NCBI RefSeq assembly: GCF_024360925.2
Contig: NZ_CP113517.1
Coordinates: 1,054,001 to 1,118,000, forward strand
Reading direction: 5' to 3'
Source of the DNA: Methylomonas rapida
Lineage (GTDB): Bacteria > Pseudomonadota > Gammaproteobacteria > Methylococcales > Methylomonadaceae
Length of the DNA: 64,000 bases
The stretch's first letter is position 1, and each line of letters opens with the position of its first letter. Below the pieces are notes generated by a model. That model had not been told where the DNA came from and made no database searches. It worked only from the letters and a program-made list of their open reading frames with translations. Position numbers and translations under genes: made by a program. Shown here piece by piece: positions 46,871-55,162 of this stretch.

Positions 46871-47557
46871 CTAAATCCAGTCTGATTCCGAACCGCCATC
46901 ATCAAAGAAACCTTCACTGTCGTCGCTGGCGAGAAAAGGGTTGTAGTCGGCATGCTGGACGGCTTGGTCGGCGTCACCGTAATAATTGTTGATGACGGTT
47001 TGCTCGGCGGGCTGTGGTTCGGCGGCATGTTGCTCACCACCCGTTTGCGCCTGCGATGGCGAAGGCGAGTGATGGTTGCCTAACAGGTTGTTTATGCCTT
47101 GAAACAGAAACGAACCCGCAACGACACCGGCGGCCGTGGTCGCGACATTGCCGAGAAAACTGGAACCCATGCCGGACGCCTGATTTTGCGGGGCGGCTTG
47201 CGCAAGATTCATATTGCCCGGCACGGCTCGGGGCGGCATTTGATAGTTGGAGGCGCCGGGTACGCGATTGTCTGCCGCTGAAGCGGTCGCCCAGGGGTTG
47301 TCGTTCAGGAAGCCAGTGGCCGATGTTGCGGTTTGCTGCTGTTTTAACTGGTCTTGTAGCTCTGATATCCGAGATTGAGCCGCGAGGAGCGCCCGATCTT
47401 GCAACAGGCAGCGTTGCACCAACAGATAAGCGGCATCGGGTTGACGCGTGATGGCATCGCGGATCAAGGCTTCGGCTTCTGAATCCTTTGCCGTCAGTTT
47501 GACGTCGGTCAATTGTTGCAAAAATTGGTTGAGTTGATCTCGTTCCTGTGGGTTCAT
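46871..47557 (-). CDS. DUF2076 protein
   Basis: The 228-residue protein matches DUF2076. N-terminal helices (ERDQLNQFLQQLTDV, DAAYLLVQRCLLQDRALLAA) form a short coiled coil. The middle is Gly/Asn/Gln-rich with FLGNVATTAAGVVAGSFLFQGI, a likely membrane-associated glycine-rich helix. The acidic C-terminus ends SEGFFDDGGSESDW. Function is unknown. A PepSY-like gene lies upstream on the same strand. Confidence 0.85.
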   Translation of the reverse strand: MNPQERDQLNQFLQQLTDVKLTAKDSEAEALIRDAITRQPDAAYLLVQRCLLQDRALLAAQSRISELQDQLKQQQTATSATGFLNDNPWATASAADNRVPGASNYQMPPRAVPGNMNLAQAAPQNQASGMGSSFLGNVATTAAGVVAGSFLFQGINNLLGNHHSPSPSQAQTGGEQHAAEPQPAEQTVINNYYGDADQAVQHADYNPFLASDDSEGFFDDGGSESDWI

Positions 47558-47596
47558 GCTGTCATCTCTCTAGGCGAAAAAAAGCATCATCGATGA

Positions 47597-48073
47597 TCAG
47601 TCGGTTAATTGCTGTTTTGACTGAATCGCGCCGTGTCCATTCAAGAACACTTTCCAGTTTTTTCCATCGGCCGTCAGGTAAATTTCATATTCTTCGCCAG
47701 TACCATTGGGATTTGCGATCAATTCGGCTTTTTGGATGCTGTATCCCGGAAATTCTTTTTTTAGGGTGGCTATGACCGGCGGAAAAATATCGTTGTGATT
47801 TTCCACCGTCACTTCGTTGGTGAATAAATGGTCTTTGTCATTGAACAATTCCATTACTTCCTGGCCGCTTTCATCCTTGAAGCGGACTTCCAACAATTTT
47901 TGGCCGAAGTGCGTTTCATAGCTTGCTTGCAAGCCTTGCGCCTGCGGATGGCGTTTCAAGATATTGCTGCTGACTTTTTCGGGGATGTTTGCCGTTGCGG
48001 ATGGTTCAGCGTGCGTTGTGAACGCGACGGTCAAGGCTATGACACCCAGCGTTGATGCTAAGAATTTCTGCAT
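47597..48073 (-). CDS. Periplasmic PepSY-like protein
   Basis: The 158-residue product starts at ATG 48073 after a GAGGA site. A signal peptide ends at THA-EPS. The mature part has two PepSY-like repeats (IPEKVSSNILKRHPQAQGLQ and FPPVIATLKKEFPGYSIQKA), as in PF11396-like proteins. The role is unknown. It is 39 bp upstream of the DUF2076 gene and may be cotranscribed. Confidence 0.75.
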   Translation of the reverse strand: MQKFLASTLGVIALTVAFTTHAEPSATANIPEKVSSNILKRHPQAQGLQASYETHFGQKLLEVRFKDESGQEVMELFNDKDHLFTNEVTVENHNDIFPPVIATLKKEFPGYSIQKAELIANPNGTGEEYEIYLTADGKNWKVFLNGHGAIQSKQQLTD

Positions 48074-48094
48074 GGTTTCCTCTTTGTTAGTCAT

Positions 48095-48457
48095 TGAAAT
48101 TGCCGATCTGATCTAAAGCCTTTTGGCTGTTATCGGAAAAATTTTGTGCGCCCTTGCTTAAAGGCAAATTAAAAATTATGCCATGAGCGGGCCTGTCAAG
48201 GGCAATCGATATTTTTCTCCCCCGAGCGAGGGCCCGGAAGCCGTCGGGGTTCTATATCTAAAGTTTAGAAAAATATACCCGGCGATAAATAGTCGGGAGT
48301 GTTCCGGCGCTGGATAATTTACTCATATACCGAGTTCAGTCCTTTACGCCTTTGCGTGTCAGGTTTTGCAAGAGCAACGATCCGCAAGTATAAGCAGTAA
48401 ACCCGAGCTGAATGACTACTTCGGGCTATAGGTAAAATTTTCGCGTTGGAGGTGCTC
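48095..48457. other. Intergenic region upstream of the PEP-CTERM gene
   Basis: This 363-bp stretch lies between divergent genes. I see AT-rich segments (ATATCTAAAGTTTAGAAAAAT) that could hold promoters, and the GGAGG ribosome site at 48448-48452 of the next gene, but no convincing sigma-54 match or riboswitch. Confidence 0.4.
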
Positions 48458-48934
48458 ATGTTTAAGAAAAAATTGCTCGTGTTAACGTTGATTACACTGG
48501 GTTTATCGATGATCACTACCGCGGTTGTCGCCAAGACAAACGGCAACAGTAACAGCGGTGGCTTCAACAACGGCAGCGGCAATAACGGCAACAATGGTGG
48601 TGCCAACAACGGCAGCGGCAATAACGGCAACAATGGTGGAACCAACAACGGCAGCGGCAATAACGGCAACAATGGTGGTACCAACAACGGCAGTGGCAAT
48701 AACGGCAACAATGGCGGTACCGACAACAGTGGTGTCGATGAATTAGATCTGGGTAATCAAGCTTTGAATGATGTCACTGATGCTGCTGTCGTTCCGCAAA
48801 CTGAGTCGTTACCATCCGGCATCGTCGTGGAGGATCAACGTCCAGCCGGCAGCGTTCCTGAACCCGGTACATTTCTGCTGTTGGGGCTAGGCGGGCTTGC
48901 GATGAGATTGCGGGGCCGAAGAACGAATCAATAG
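48458..48934 (+). CDS. PEP-CTERM-anchored Asn/Gly-rich protein
   Basis: The 158-residue protein starts at ATG 48458 (GGAGG 5 nt upstream), with a signal peptide ending VVA-KTN. A low-complexity Asn/Gly/Ser region holds four perfect-length 13-residue repeats (NNGSGNNGNNGGT). The end has the PEP-CTERM sorting signal: VPEPGTFLLLGLGGLAM and a basic tail RLRGRRTNQ. Exosortase would cleave it for surface anchoring. No exosortase gene is in the window, but the export operon at 10971-15445 is of the associated type. Confidence 0.9.
   Translation: MFKKKLLVLTLITLGLSMITTAVVAKTNGNSNSGGFNNGSGNNGNNGGANNGSGNNGNNGGTNNGSGNNGNNGGTNNGSGNNGNNGGTDNSGVDELDLGNQALNDVTDAAVVPQTESLPSGIVVEDQRPAGSVPEPGTFLLLGLGGLAMRLRGRRTNQ
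48566..48721 (+). repeat. 39-bp tandem repeat (four units) within the PEP-CTERM gene
   Basis: Four consecutive 39-bp units begin AACAACGGCAG at 48566, 48605, 48644 and 48683. They differ by only a few bases. Because 39 is divisible by 3, change in unit number keeps the frame and would alter the linker length. Confidence 0.95.
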
Positions 48935-49012
48935 TTTGTCCAACCGGATCAAGTCAGGGTATCGCAACCTTAACCTGCTGGTGGGTCTACATGTATTGAA
49001 TGGAGCACATTC

Positions 49013-49441
49013 ATGTATATGATTGTTAAAAATTTGCCGAAATCGATCAATATCGATGAGTTGGCGGATGGGCTGCAGTCACTTTTGAAAGGCGGTCTGT
49101 TCCACAAAAAAGGCCAGATCAAGGCGATCAAGATGATTGCGCTGGTCAATAAGGAAAGACGTATCATCGAAAGGCATGCCTTGGTGCGTCTTTGCTCCGA
49201 ATCTGCAAGGCTAAGATTGATCAAGGCTTTCAATGGATCGGAGTATAAAAAACACTTGCAAATTGGGGATGATTCCAGCAATTGTCCCAAAGAATTAACG
49301 GCCTCTAATTTTGTTGTCAGAAGCTGGCGTAACGATCGCCGGCAGTCGTCAGAGGTCGAGTCACGTAAAAGAAATCACAGACAGCAGGAAAGGCGGCGGC
49401 CCGATTTGTCAGTCTATCCTTTGCTGGAAAAAACCTTTTGA
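49013..49441 (+). CDS. Hypothetical protein with RRM-like N-terminus
   Basis: The 142-residue protein starts MYMIVKNLPKSINIDELADG (ATG 49013 or 49019). The first 80 residues have an RRM-like beta-alpha-beta layout: MIVKNLPKSI resembles RNP2 and RHALVRLCSE resembles RNP1, though aromatic residues are few. The C-terminal third is basic (RNDRRQSS, RKRNHRQQERRRP), suggesting nucleic acid binding. I do not recognise a named family. Function is inferred only. Confidence 0.6.
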   Translation: MYMIVKNLPKSINIDELADGLQSLLKGGLFHKKGQIKAIKMIALVNKERRIIERHALVRLCSESARLRLIKAFNGSEYKKHLQIGDDSSNCPKELTASNFVVRSWRNDRRQSSEVESRKRNHRQQERRRPDLSVYPLLEKTF

Positions 49442-49549
49442 GCGGAATGCAGTGCTCGACGGGAACTTAGACATGGAGGATTTCGAATCGATTCCCTTCA
49501 AAATCTCTCTGGAGGGGGTTTCGCGGGAAAGGCCATTTCGACAAGTTTT

Positions 49550-50188
49550 TTAGCCCAATCCTTTTTCGCGGGCATAAAGACATAATTCCAGCCGGCTTTT
49601 AATCCCCAGCTTTTCGTACACATTGTGCAGGTGAACCTTGACGGTGCCTTCGCTGATGAAGCAGTGATCGGCGATTTGTTTGTTGCTGTAGCCGTTTGCA
49701 ACGAGTTCGACCAGATTCATTTCCCGTGCGGTCAAGATCTGTTTGAGTTGCCGTTGATCCGCTTCTTGCTTTTGCCATCGCGCCAAAGCGGCTAGCACAT
49801 TATCTGCATCCAGCCATTTGCCGCCGGCGTGCACCTTGCGCACGCATTTTAGCAATGTCTCCGGCGCGGCTTCTTTCAGAACCACGCCCTGCGCGCCTAG
49901 CTGAATGGCCTTGGAGATTTCGTTTTCGTCTACACCAGCAGTCAAAACGATTACCTTGATTGGAGTCTCCAATTTCCGTAGGGCTTGCAGGACACTGATG
50001 CCGTCCAGTTTGGGCATGCGCAGATCCAGCAGCAATATCTCGGGCTGAGTTTCTGTGACGCTTTGCAAGGCCGCTTCTCCGTCAGTGCAACAGGCCAGCA
50101 CCTCAATGTCCGGTTCGTTGGCAAACAATTGCATCAGGCCATTGAGTACCAGAGGGTGATCATCTGCCAATACTAATTGGATGGGCAT
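49550..50188 (-). CDS. NarL/LuxR-type response regulator
   Basis: The 212-residue protein has a receiver domain (LVLADDHPLVLNGL, phospho-acceptor in ILLLDLRMPKLDG, Lys in VVLKEAAPE) and a C-terminal LuxR-type HTH (LTAREMNLVELVANGYSNKQIADHCFISEGTVKVHLHNVYEKL). Its start shares one base with the stop of the upstream kinase gene, so the two are coupled. Targets are unknown. Confidence 0.94.
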   Translation of the reverse strand: MPIQLVLADDHPLVLNGLMQLFANEPDIEVLACCTDGEAALQSVTETQPEILLLDLRMPKLDGISVLQALRKLETPIKVIVLTAGVDENEISKAIQLGAQGVVLKEAAPETLLKCVRKVHAGGKWLDADNVLAALARWQKQEADQRQLKQILTAREMNLVELVANGYSNKQIADHCFISEGTVKVHLHNVYEKLGIKSRLELCLYAREKGLG

Positions 50189-51936
50189 CAGGTTTGCTCC
50201 GTGGCAGCGTTGAAATTCGGCAAGGGAGCCGACAAGACCGAGGTTGTCGGCAGGCTGATAAGCAATTTGACATAACCTCTATGCGACTGGATCGTCAAGG
50301 TTCCTCCCAGGGCGCGTGTTCTGTCCATGAGGCTTTTAGGGCCAAGGCCAGTGGCGCTTAATTTGGCTAGATCATAACAGCCGGTAAAGGGGAAACCTAT
50401 GCCATTGTCGTTGATTTCGATGTTGATCGAGGCTCGTGAGATGTTCAATTGGACCCGCGCTTGCGTGGCATCGGCATGGCGCGCGCTATTGATCAAGGCT
50501 TCGCGTATCAAATGATAAAAGTCTTCCAGGCAGTTGAGTCGGATCGGCAGCAGTCTTGGCTCGATTGCAATGCTCACCTGCAAATTCCATTGTTGTTCTA
50601 TGATGTGGGCGATTTCTTGCAGGCGCCGATCAAGATCGGCAAAAGTGTTCGGATAACCGGTGTCGCTAGGTTTTAGCTGTTGGATAAATTGGCGTAGATG
50701 GCGTTGTTCTGCCTGAATCAACAGTCCCAGGTTTTCTAGCGCGTCCTGCGCGGCTGGCGGGTCCTTTCCCGCGAGGTGCTCGATATTTTTGACTTGCAGC
50801 GCAATGCCCGTTAGCGTTTGCAATACGCCATCGTGCAGGTCGCGGGCCATCTTGATGCGTTCCTCGATGGCAGTGGTTTTCTGTTGCAGCAAATGCAAGT
50901 AAAACTGATCTATTCGGGTCGCAATTTGTTGAGCCGCCAGAATGCCTAAACTCAGGTCGTCCAGGTTTAATGCGGGTTTATCGAGTAACAGCAGATAACC
51001 CCGAAAGGTTTGGCCTTTCAGGGATAGGCCAATCACCGCTTGAATAGCATGTTTTGCTATCAATAAGGGATCGATGCCGGGGCCGGCTCGATACGCCAGG
51101 CCCGACGGTGACATGCAAAGCATCCGGCTGTTTGGAGCGCCAATGTTTTTGCTGAGAAAATGGCAGTCGGCCAAGGTTGGGGCGATACAGGCCTGATAGG
51201 CGGACGGTTCGAGCTTTTGCCAATAAAGGTGATCGGATTCCCATAAGGCCAAATAGTTGTGCGGCTCTTCAAACTCTTCCCATAGCATCAGGATGCGGGG
51301 TGTTTCCAATAGGTCGACGGCATAGGCCAGGATTTCGCGAACGAATACATGCAAATCTGTATCGGATGGCAACTGCAGAGGCCATTGGCTGAGCTTGTTG
51401 AGTTCTTGCCGCAGTTGGTGTTCGTAGGTAGTGAGATTGATCAGTAGTAACGCCACGATGGTCAGGTGAACGTTGCGGATAATGAAGCGGTTGAGTTCAA
51501 ATCCGCCGTCGGCGTGGTGCATTTCAAATTCCAAAAAGCTACCGGAAGCCAACAGAAGGCATAGAAAAGCCAGCGCCGACCATAAAATGCCGATTTTTTG
51601 CCAGCGCAATGCCGCGGCCAATAAGGCAAAAATGAAATAACTGAAAAACGGGCTGGTCGAACCTTGCGTGATTGTGACCAACAGCGAATAAAGACAGACG
51701 TCGATGATGTGGCTGAAAAGCCCTATCTGCCTGATCTTTAGCGGCAACCATAACAAGACAGGGAGCAGGCAGGCGGCATAAATAAAATAAACCTGGAGAA
51801 TGCGGAAGGTAGCAGAAGCCGTGGCCTCCGGTTCCAGGGGGTCTAACCATATCGCCAGCAATGAAAACGCCGCCAGCACTATTCTGCTGAGGATGATGAT
51901 GCGCTCGGTGCGAGTCAGCGGCGATAGAGTCTGCAT
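50188..51936 (-). CDS. NarX/DegS-type sensor histidine kinase
   Basis: The 582-residue kinase has six N-terminal membrane helices (about 15-160), a GAF-like linker region (around 190-345), a HisKA_3 dimerisation box (MARDLHDGVLQTLTGIALQV, with the phospho-acceptor His) and HATPase_c (N-box LIREALINSARHA, G1 INDNGIGF). It pairs with the downstream NarL-type regulator. The sensed signal is unknown; the multi-helix sensor suggests a membrane-borne or lipophilic cue. Confidence 0.92.
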   Translation of the reverse strand: MQTLSPLTRTERIIILSRIVLAAFSLLAIWLDPLEPEATASATFRILQVYFIYAACLLPVLLWLPLKIRQIGLFSHIIDVCLYSLLVTITQGSTSPFFSYFIFALLAAALRWQKIGILWSALAFLCLLLASGSFLEFEMHHADGGFELNRFIIRNVHLTIVALLLINLTTYEHQLRQELNKLSQWPLQLPSDTDLHVFVREILAYAVDLLETPRILMLWEEFEEPHNYLALWESDHLYWQKLEPSAYQACIAPTLADCHFLSKNIGAPNSRMLCMSPSGLAYRAGPGIDPLLIAKHAIQAVIGLSLKGQTFRGYLLLLDKPALNLDDLSLGILAAQQIATRIDQFYLHLLQQKTTAIEERIKMARDLHDGVLQTLTGIALQVKNIEHLAGKDPPAAQDALENLGLLIQAEQRHLRQFIQQLKPSDTGYPNTFADLDRRLQEIAHIIEQQWNLQVSIAIEPRLLPIRLNCLEDFYHLIREALINSARHADATQARVQLNISRASINIEINDNGIGFPFTGCYDLAKLSATGLGPKSLMDRTRALGGTLTIQSHRGYVKLLISLPTTSVLSAPLPNFNAATEQT

Positions 51937-52208
51937 GGAAGGACGGCTCGGTGCGGGGAAAGCATTATAGGGTCAGGTAAAATCCATCGCCAAGCTCTAT
52001 ATATCGTCCAAGACGGAATGCTGGTGAGGGCTTTATGCTTTGGTCGGGCAGGGGATCATTCAGGAAAGTGGAAACCGGTTCAAATTTGTTCTTCACTTGA
52101 TGTCGAAATGAGCGTTATTATTTGTTGAAAATCTTAGTAAGTCGTTTGTTCACGATTTGAGCAGCGGCGTCGTAATCCAGCCATGTTGAATCCATAGATA
52201 ACCGAACG
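51937..52208. other. Intergenic region without identified features
   Basis: The 272-bp divergent gap between the kinase gene and the lytic transglycosylase gene presumably holds both promoters. I identify no specific promoter, repeat or RNA. Confidence 0.4.
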
Positions 52209-53282
52209 ATGAATCGAATCCTTATCAAGTTAGTCCTGTTACCTTTTGTGTTGCTGCTACTCAATGCTTGTAGCAGTACCGCGCCGGTAGCCAAGCGCGA
52301 CAAAGCCACTCAATATAGGGCCATCGCACCTAAACAAGCGCCCGATTTGAATAGGCGCTACTCAACGCTGACCTATTCCGGAATATTTCCGAAGCCAGGG
52401 GCCTTGGAGCCTGCCGTGGAGTTTTGGCGTAAAACCTATGCGGTTTGGCAGCGTTCCGAAGTGGCTTATCACGACGATCGCTACATGGATGTGATTTACG
52501 AGGTCGCGACCTTACCGGGTTACGTGGCGGAGGGGTTGACGAGCGAACAAAAGCAAGTCATGAATGAACGGCGCGATTTTTGGAAGGCCCGCTTAGCCGG
52601 TCTGGAAAGCAAACTCCGCTTCAATGCGCCGTTGGATGCGCAGGACAAGCAATTGATTGCCAAACTGGAGAGCAGCGGCCGGCCTTTGACGGCCATCCTG
52701 CCCGGTGCCAGCGATCGGGTGCGCGCGCAGCGCGGCACCAAGGAGCGCTTCAAACGCGGCTTGGAAATCAGCGGTCGTTATAACTTGCAGTTTAGAAAAA
52801 TCTTCCGCGATGCCGGTTTGCCGGAAGAGTTGGCGTATTTGCCACACGTGGAATCCTCGTTCCAGCCGGCAGCACGCTCATCGGCGGGCGCGGTCGGCAT
52901 GTGGCAATTCACCAAGGCCGCGGCCCAAACCTTCATGCCGGGCAACGATGCGGTCGATAGACGCTTGGACCCTTTTGCGTCGGCCAATGGCGCCGCCCGC
53001 TATTTGAGTTATGCCTATGGCAAGCTTGGAGACTGGCCATCCGCACTGACTTCCTATAATCACGGCATCGGCGGCATGAAACGGGCACAAAACAGGGTAG
53101 GGCGCGATTTTGTCCGCATCGTCGAAGAATATGACGGACCGGCCTTTGGCTTTGCCTCGCGCAACTACTATGCCCAGTTCCTGGCGGCGCGCGAGATCGC
53201 GGTGAACCCAGATCCGTTCTTCCCGGAAGGCATAAGCTACGAATTGCCGGTTTCTCCGGATCAATACCTGGCGGCGGATTAG
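52209..53282 (+). CDS. Lipoprotein lytic transglycosylase (MltD-like SLT domain)
   Basis: The 357-residue precursor has a lipoprotein signal with lipobox LNAC (Cys21). The SLT domain starts near residue 195: the catalytic Glu is in LPHVESSFQPAARSSAGAVG, followed by MWQFTKAAAQTF and SALTSYNHGIGGMKRA. It cleaves peptidoglycan glycan chains with anhydromuramoyl formation. The LysM repeats of classic MltD are missing. Confidence 0.93.
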   Translation: MNRILIKLVLLPFVLLLLNACSSTAPVAKRDKATQYRAIAPKQAPDLNRRYSTLTYSGIFPKPGALEPAVEFWRKTYAVWQRSEVAYHDDRYMDVIYEVATLPGYVAEGLTSEQKQVMNERRDFWKARLAGLESKLRFNAPLDAQDKQLIAKLESSGRPLTAILPGASDRVRAQRGTKERFKRGLEISGRYNLQFRKIFRDAGLPEELAYLPHVESSFQPAARSSAGAVGMWQFTKAAAQTFMPGNDAVDRRLDPFASANGAARYLSYAYGKLGDWPSALTSYNHGIGGMKRAQNRVGRDFVRIVEEYDGPAFGFASRNYYAQFLAAREIAVNPDPFFPEGISYELPVSPDQYLAAD

Positions 53283-53305
53283 CTCGACTGGCCGCGTTTC
53301 AACTG

Positions 53306-54151
53306 TCAGTGATCTTGGGGCGGCAAGTGCTGTTTCAAGATCTCAGGCCATATGTCAAGCCAGCAGCAGGCATGATCGTATTCGGCATATGGCAGGTATA
53401 AGGCGCTATGTTGACTGGCGCTGAAGGATTCGATGATCCTGGCGGGCACGTTGCGGTCCTTCAAGCCCGCCATGTGTATTTGCCTAACCTGTTCCGGAAT
53501 GTGGGCATCGAGCATCGGATTCAGCGAACCGGTCGGTTCCAGATAACGGTGATGCTGACTCCAGGCCCTGACATCCAGATTGCCGGCAATCGTGATGACG
53601 GTGGCAACGCGTTCGAGCCGGGGCGCGAGTAAAGTCGCCAGCGCGCCGCCGCCACTAAAACCGATCAGACTCAGGCGCTTTATCTTTCTAGCCGACACCC
53701 AGCGTTCAAGAGCTGCTTGCATGCTGGTCACCACCTCGCTGGAATAGCGATGCGAGGTCCACAGCGACTCGTTGCATGCGTTGGAACGGCTCAGCCCGTA
53801 ATAACACGGCCTCCCCAATAAAATCGCCGGCGCCCGGTCTATTTTCATCATCTCTAAAATTAACGGATTTCTGGGGGTTGGGTCATCCGCGATGCGCGTA
53901 CCCGATTGCCAAGGCGTGCCGTCGCCATCCAGATACACGTGTAATTCAGCGATGTGGTTGGCGTCACGGGCTTGCGGGTTGAGAAAAAAACGATGCCGGT
54001 ACGGCATGCCATCCAGTTCCTGGCTGGTAAAACCTAATTCCGTAGCCGTAAGGTTAAATTTTTCCGCGGGTGTGGCGCAGCCTTGAAGTGCAGACAGGAT
54101 GGATAAAAGGCTTAGCAGCATCAACGCAGAGGGTGAAAAAAAATGACTCAT
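53306..54151 (-). CDS. Lipoprotein alpha/beta hydrolase
   Basis: The 281-residue protein has a lipoprotein signal with lipobox LQGC (ATG 54151). The alpha/beta hydrolase nucleophile elbow is GFSGGGA near residue 165; Asp and His candidates lie in GLKDRNVP and YAEYDHACCW. The substrate is unknown. It ends 23 bp from the transglycosylase stop, convergent with it. Confidence 0.8.
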   Translation of the reverse strand: MSHFFSPSALMLLSLLSILSALQGCATPAEKFNLTATELGFTSQELDGMPYRHRFFLNPQARDANHIAELHVYLDGDGTPWQSGTRIADDPTPRNPLILEMMKIDRAPAILLGRPCYYGLSRSNACNESLWTSHRYSSEVVTSMQAALERWVSARKIKRLSLIGFSGGGALATLLAPRLERVATVITIAGNLDVRAWSQHHRYLEPTGSLNPMLDAHIPEQVRQIHMAGLKDRNVPARIIESFSASQHSALYLPYAEYDHACCWLDIWPEILKQHLPPQDH

Positions 54152-54211
54152 TTTCGGAAGCTTATTCAATAACCACCTGCACAATACACATTCTGTTCGG
54201 AATAGCCGTAA

Positions 54212-54252
54212 CCTGCACCGAATACTTGCATAGATTATTTCATGTTCATTCC
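54212..54252. repeat. 41-bp interspersed repeat, copy 2
   Basis: The stretch CCTGCACCGAATACTTGCAT to TTCATGTTCATTCC matches 24040-24080 with 3 mismatches. It lies in a gene-free 249-bp gap. Confidence 0.6.
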
Positions 54253-54355
54253 TGAATGTAAGTGACAGCTACCGGGTCGAGACGAGCAAGCGGGCAAGAT
54301 TTACAATCAGCGCGATAGCTAAAGCAATCGCACTCCCCGGCATTGTTTGGGAGTG

Positions 54356-54373
54356 AAAAAGCTTTAGCTTTTT
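54356..54373 (-). terminator. Terminator downstream of the OmpR-type regulator operon
   Basis: AAAAAGC and GCTTTTT pair around TTTA, about 60 bp past the regulator stop. The flanking ATAGCTAAAGC stretch is shared with the bamE terminator region. Confidence 0.6.
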
Positions 54374-54433
54374 CCAGGTGTTCAGTTGCTTCTCTAATCA
54401 TCATCGCCAAGATGTTGTCGAATATCTGGGGGG

Positions 54434-55162
54434 TTAGGTGGCATCCATTTTGTAGCCGTAGCCGCGCACGGTTTTCAATAACTTCAGCTCGTATTCGTCA
54501 TCGATCTTGCGCCGCAGTTGCCGGATGTACACGTCGACCACATTGGTCAAGGGGTCGGCACTGTAACCCCAGACTTGTTCCAGGATGCGGGTGCGGCTCA
54601 AGACTTTGCCGGGCATGCGCATGAAACACTCCAGCAAGGCAAATTCCTTGGGGGTGAGTTCGATGGCCTGGTCGCCGCGTTTGACTTCATGGGTGGCCAC
54701 ATTCAAAACCAAATCGGCAATTTGCAGTTCCTTGGAATCCAGTTTGATTTCACCGCTACGCCGGCGCATCAAGACCTCGATACGGGCCAATAGTTCTTCG
54801 AAGGCGAAGGGCTTGGTCATGTAATCATCGGCGCCCGAACGCAAGCCGGTGACTTTATCCTGCACGGTATCCCGGGCCGTCAGCATCAGGATGGGGGTGT
54901 CCACGCCCTTGTCGCGCAAGCGTTCGCAGACTTCGCGGCCATTGATGTCGGGTAAGCCCAAATCAAGAATGATGGCTTGAAACTGCCCTTCAGTGCCAAT
55001 GGCGATGGCGTCCTGGCCGCAACGCGCGACTTCCACACCATAACTTTCGGCTTTGAGGCCACGCTCGATGAAATCGGCGATACGTTTGTCGTCTTCCACT
55101 AACAGAATACGCATGAGGCCGTGTTCTATCGGTGCGTTGGCTTTGGCAGGGTGTTCATTCAT
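54434..55162 (-). CDS. OmpR-family response regulator
   Basis: The 242-residue regulator has a receiver domain (ILLVEDDKRIADFIERGL, phospho-acceptor in AIILDLGLPDING, Lys in YMTKPF) and a winged-helix domain (ELTPKEFALLECFMR, ADPLTNVVDVYIRQLRRKID). ATG 55162 overlaps the kinase stop (ATGA); ATG 55114 is an alternative with a typical MRILLVEDD start. It ends a four-gene envelope-signalling operon. Confidence 0.94.
   Translation of the reverse strand: MNEHPAKANAPIEHGLMRILLVEDDKRIADFIERGLKAESYGVEVARCGQDAIAIGTEGQFQAIILDLGLPDINGREVCERLRDKGVDTPILMLTARDTVQDKVTGLRSGADDYMTKPFAFEELLARIEVLMRRRSGEIKLDSKELQIADLVLNVATHEVKRGDQAIELTPKEFALLECFMRMPGKVLSRTRILEQVWGYSADPLTNVVDVYIRQLRRKIDDEYELKLLKTVRGYGYKMDAT

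Noticed and set aside
48341..48380. Sigma-54-type promoter before the PEP-CTERM gene
   Set aside because: TCAGGTTTTGC does not have the GG-N10-GC spacing required.
48566..48721. Possible CRISPR array
   Set aside because: The units are directly adjacent with no unique spacers and form part of a coding region.
48319..48726. Leu/Pro-rich frame antisense to the PEP-CTERM gene
   Set aside because: It is the complement of the 39-bp tandem repeat and has no start signals.
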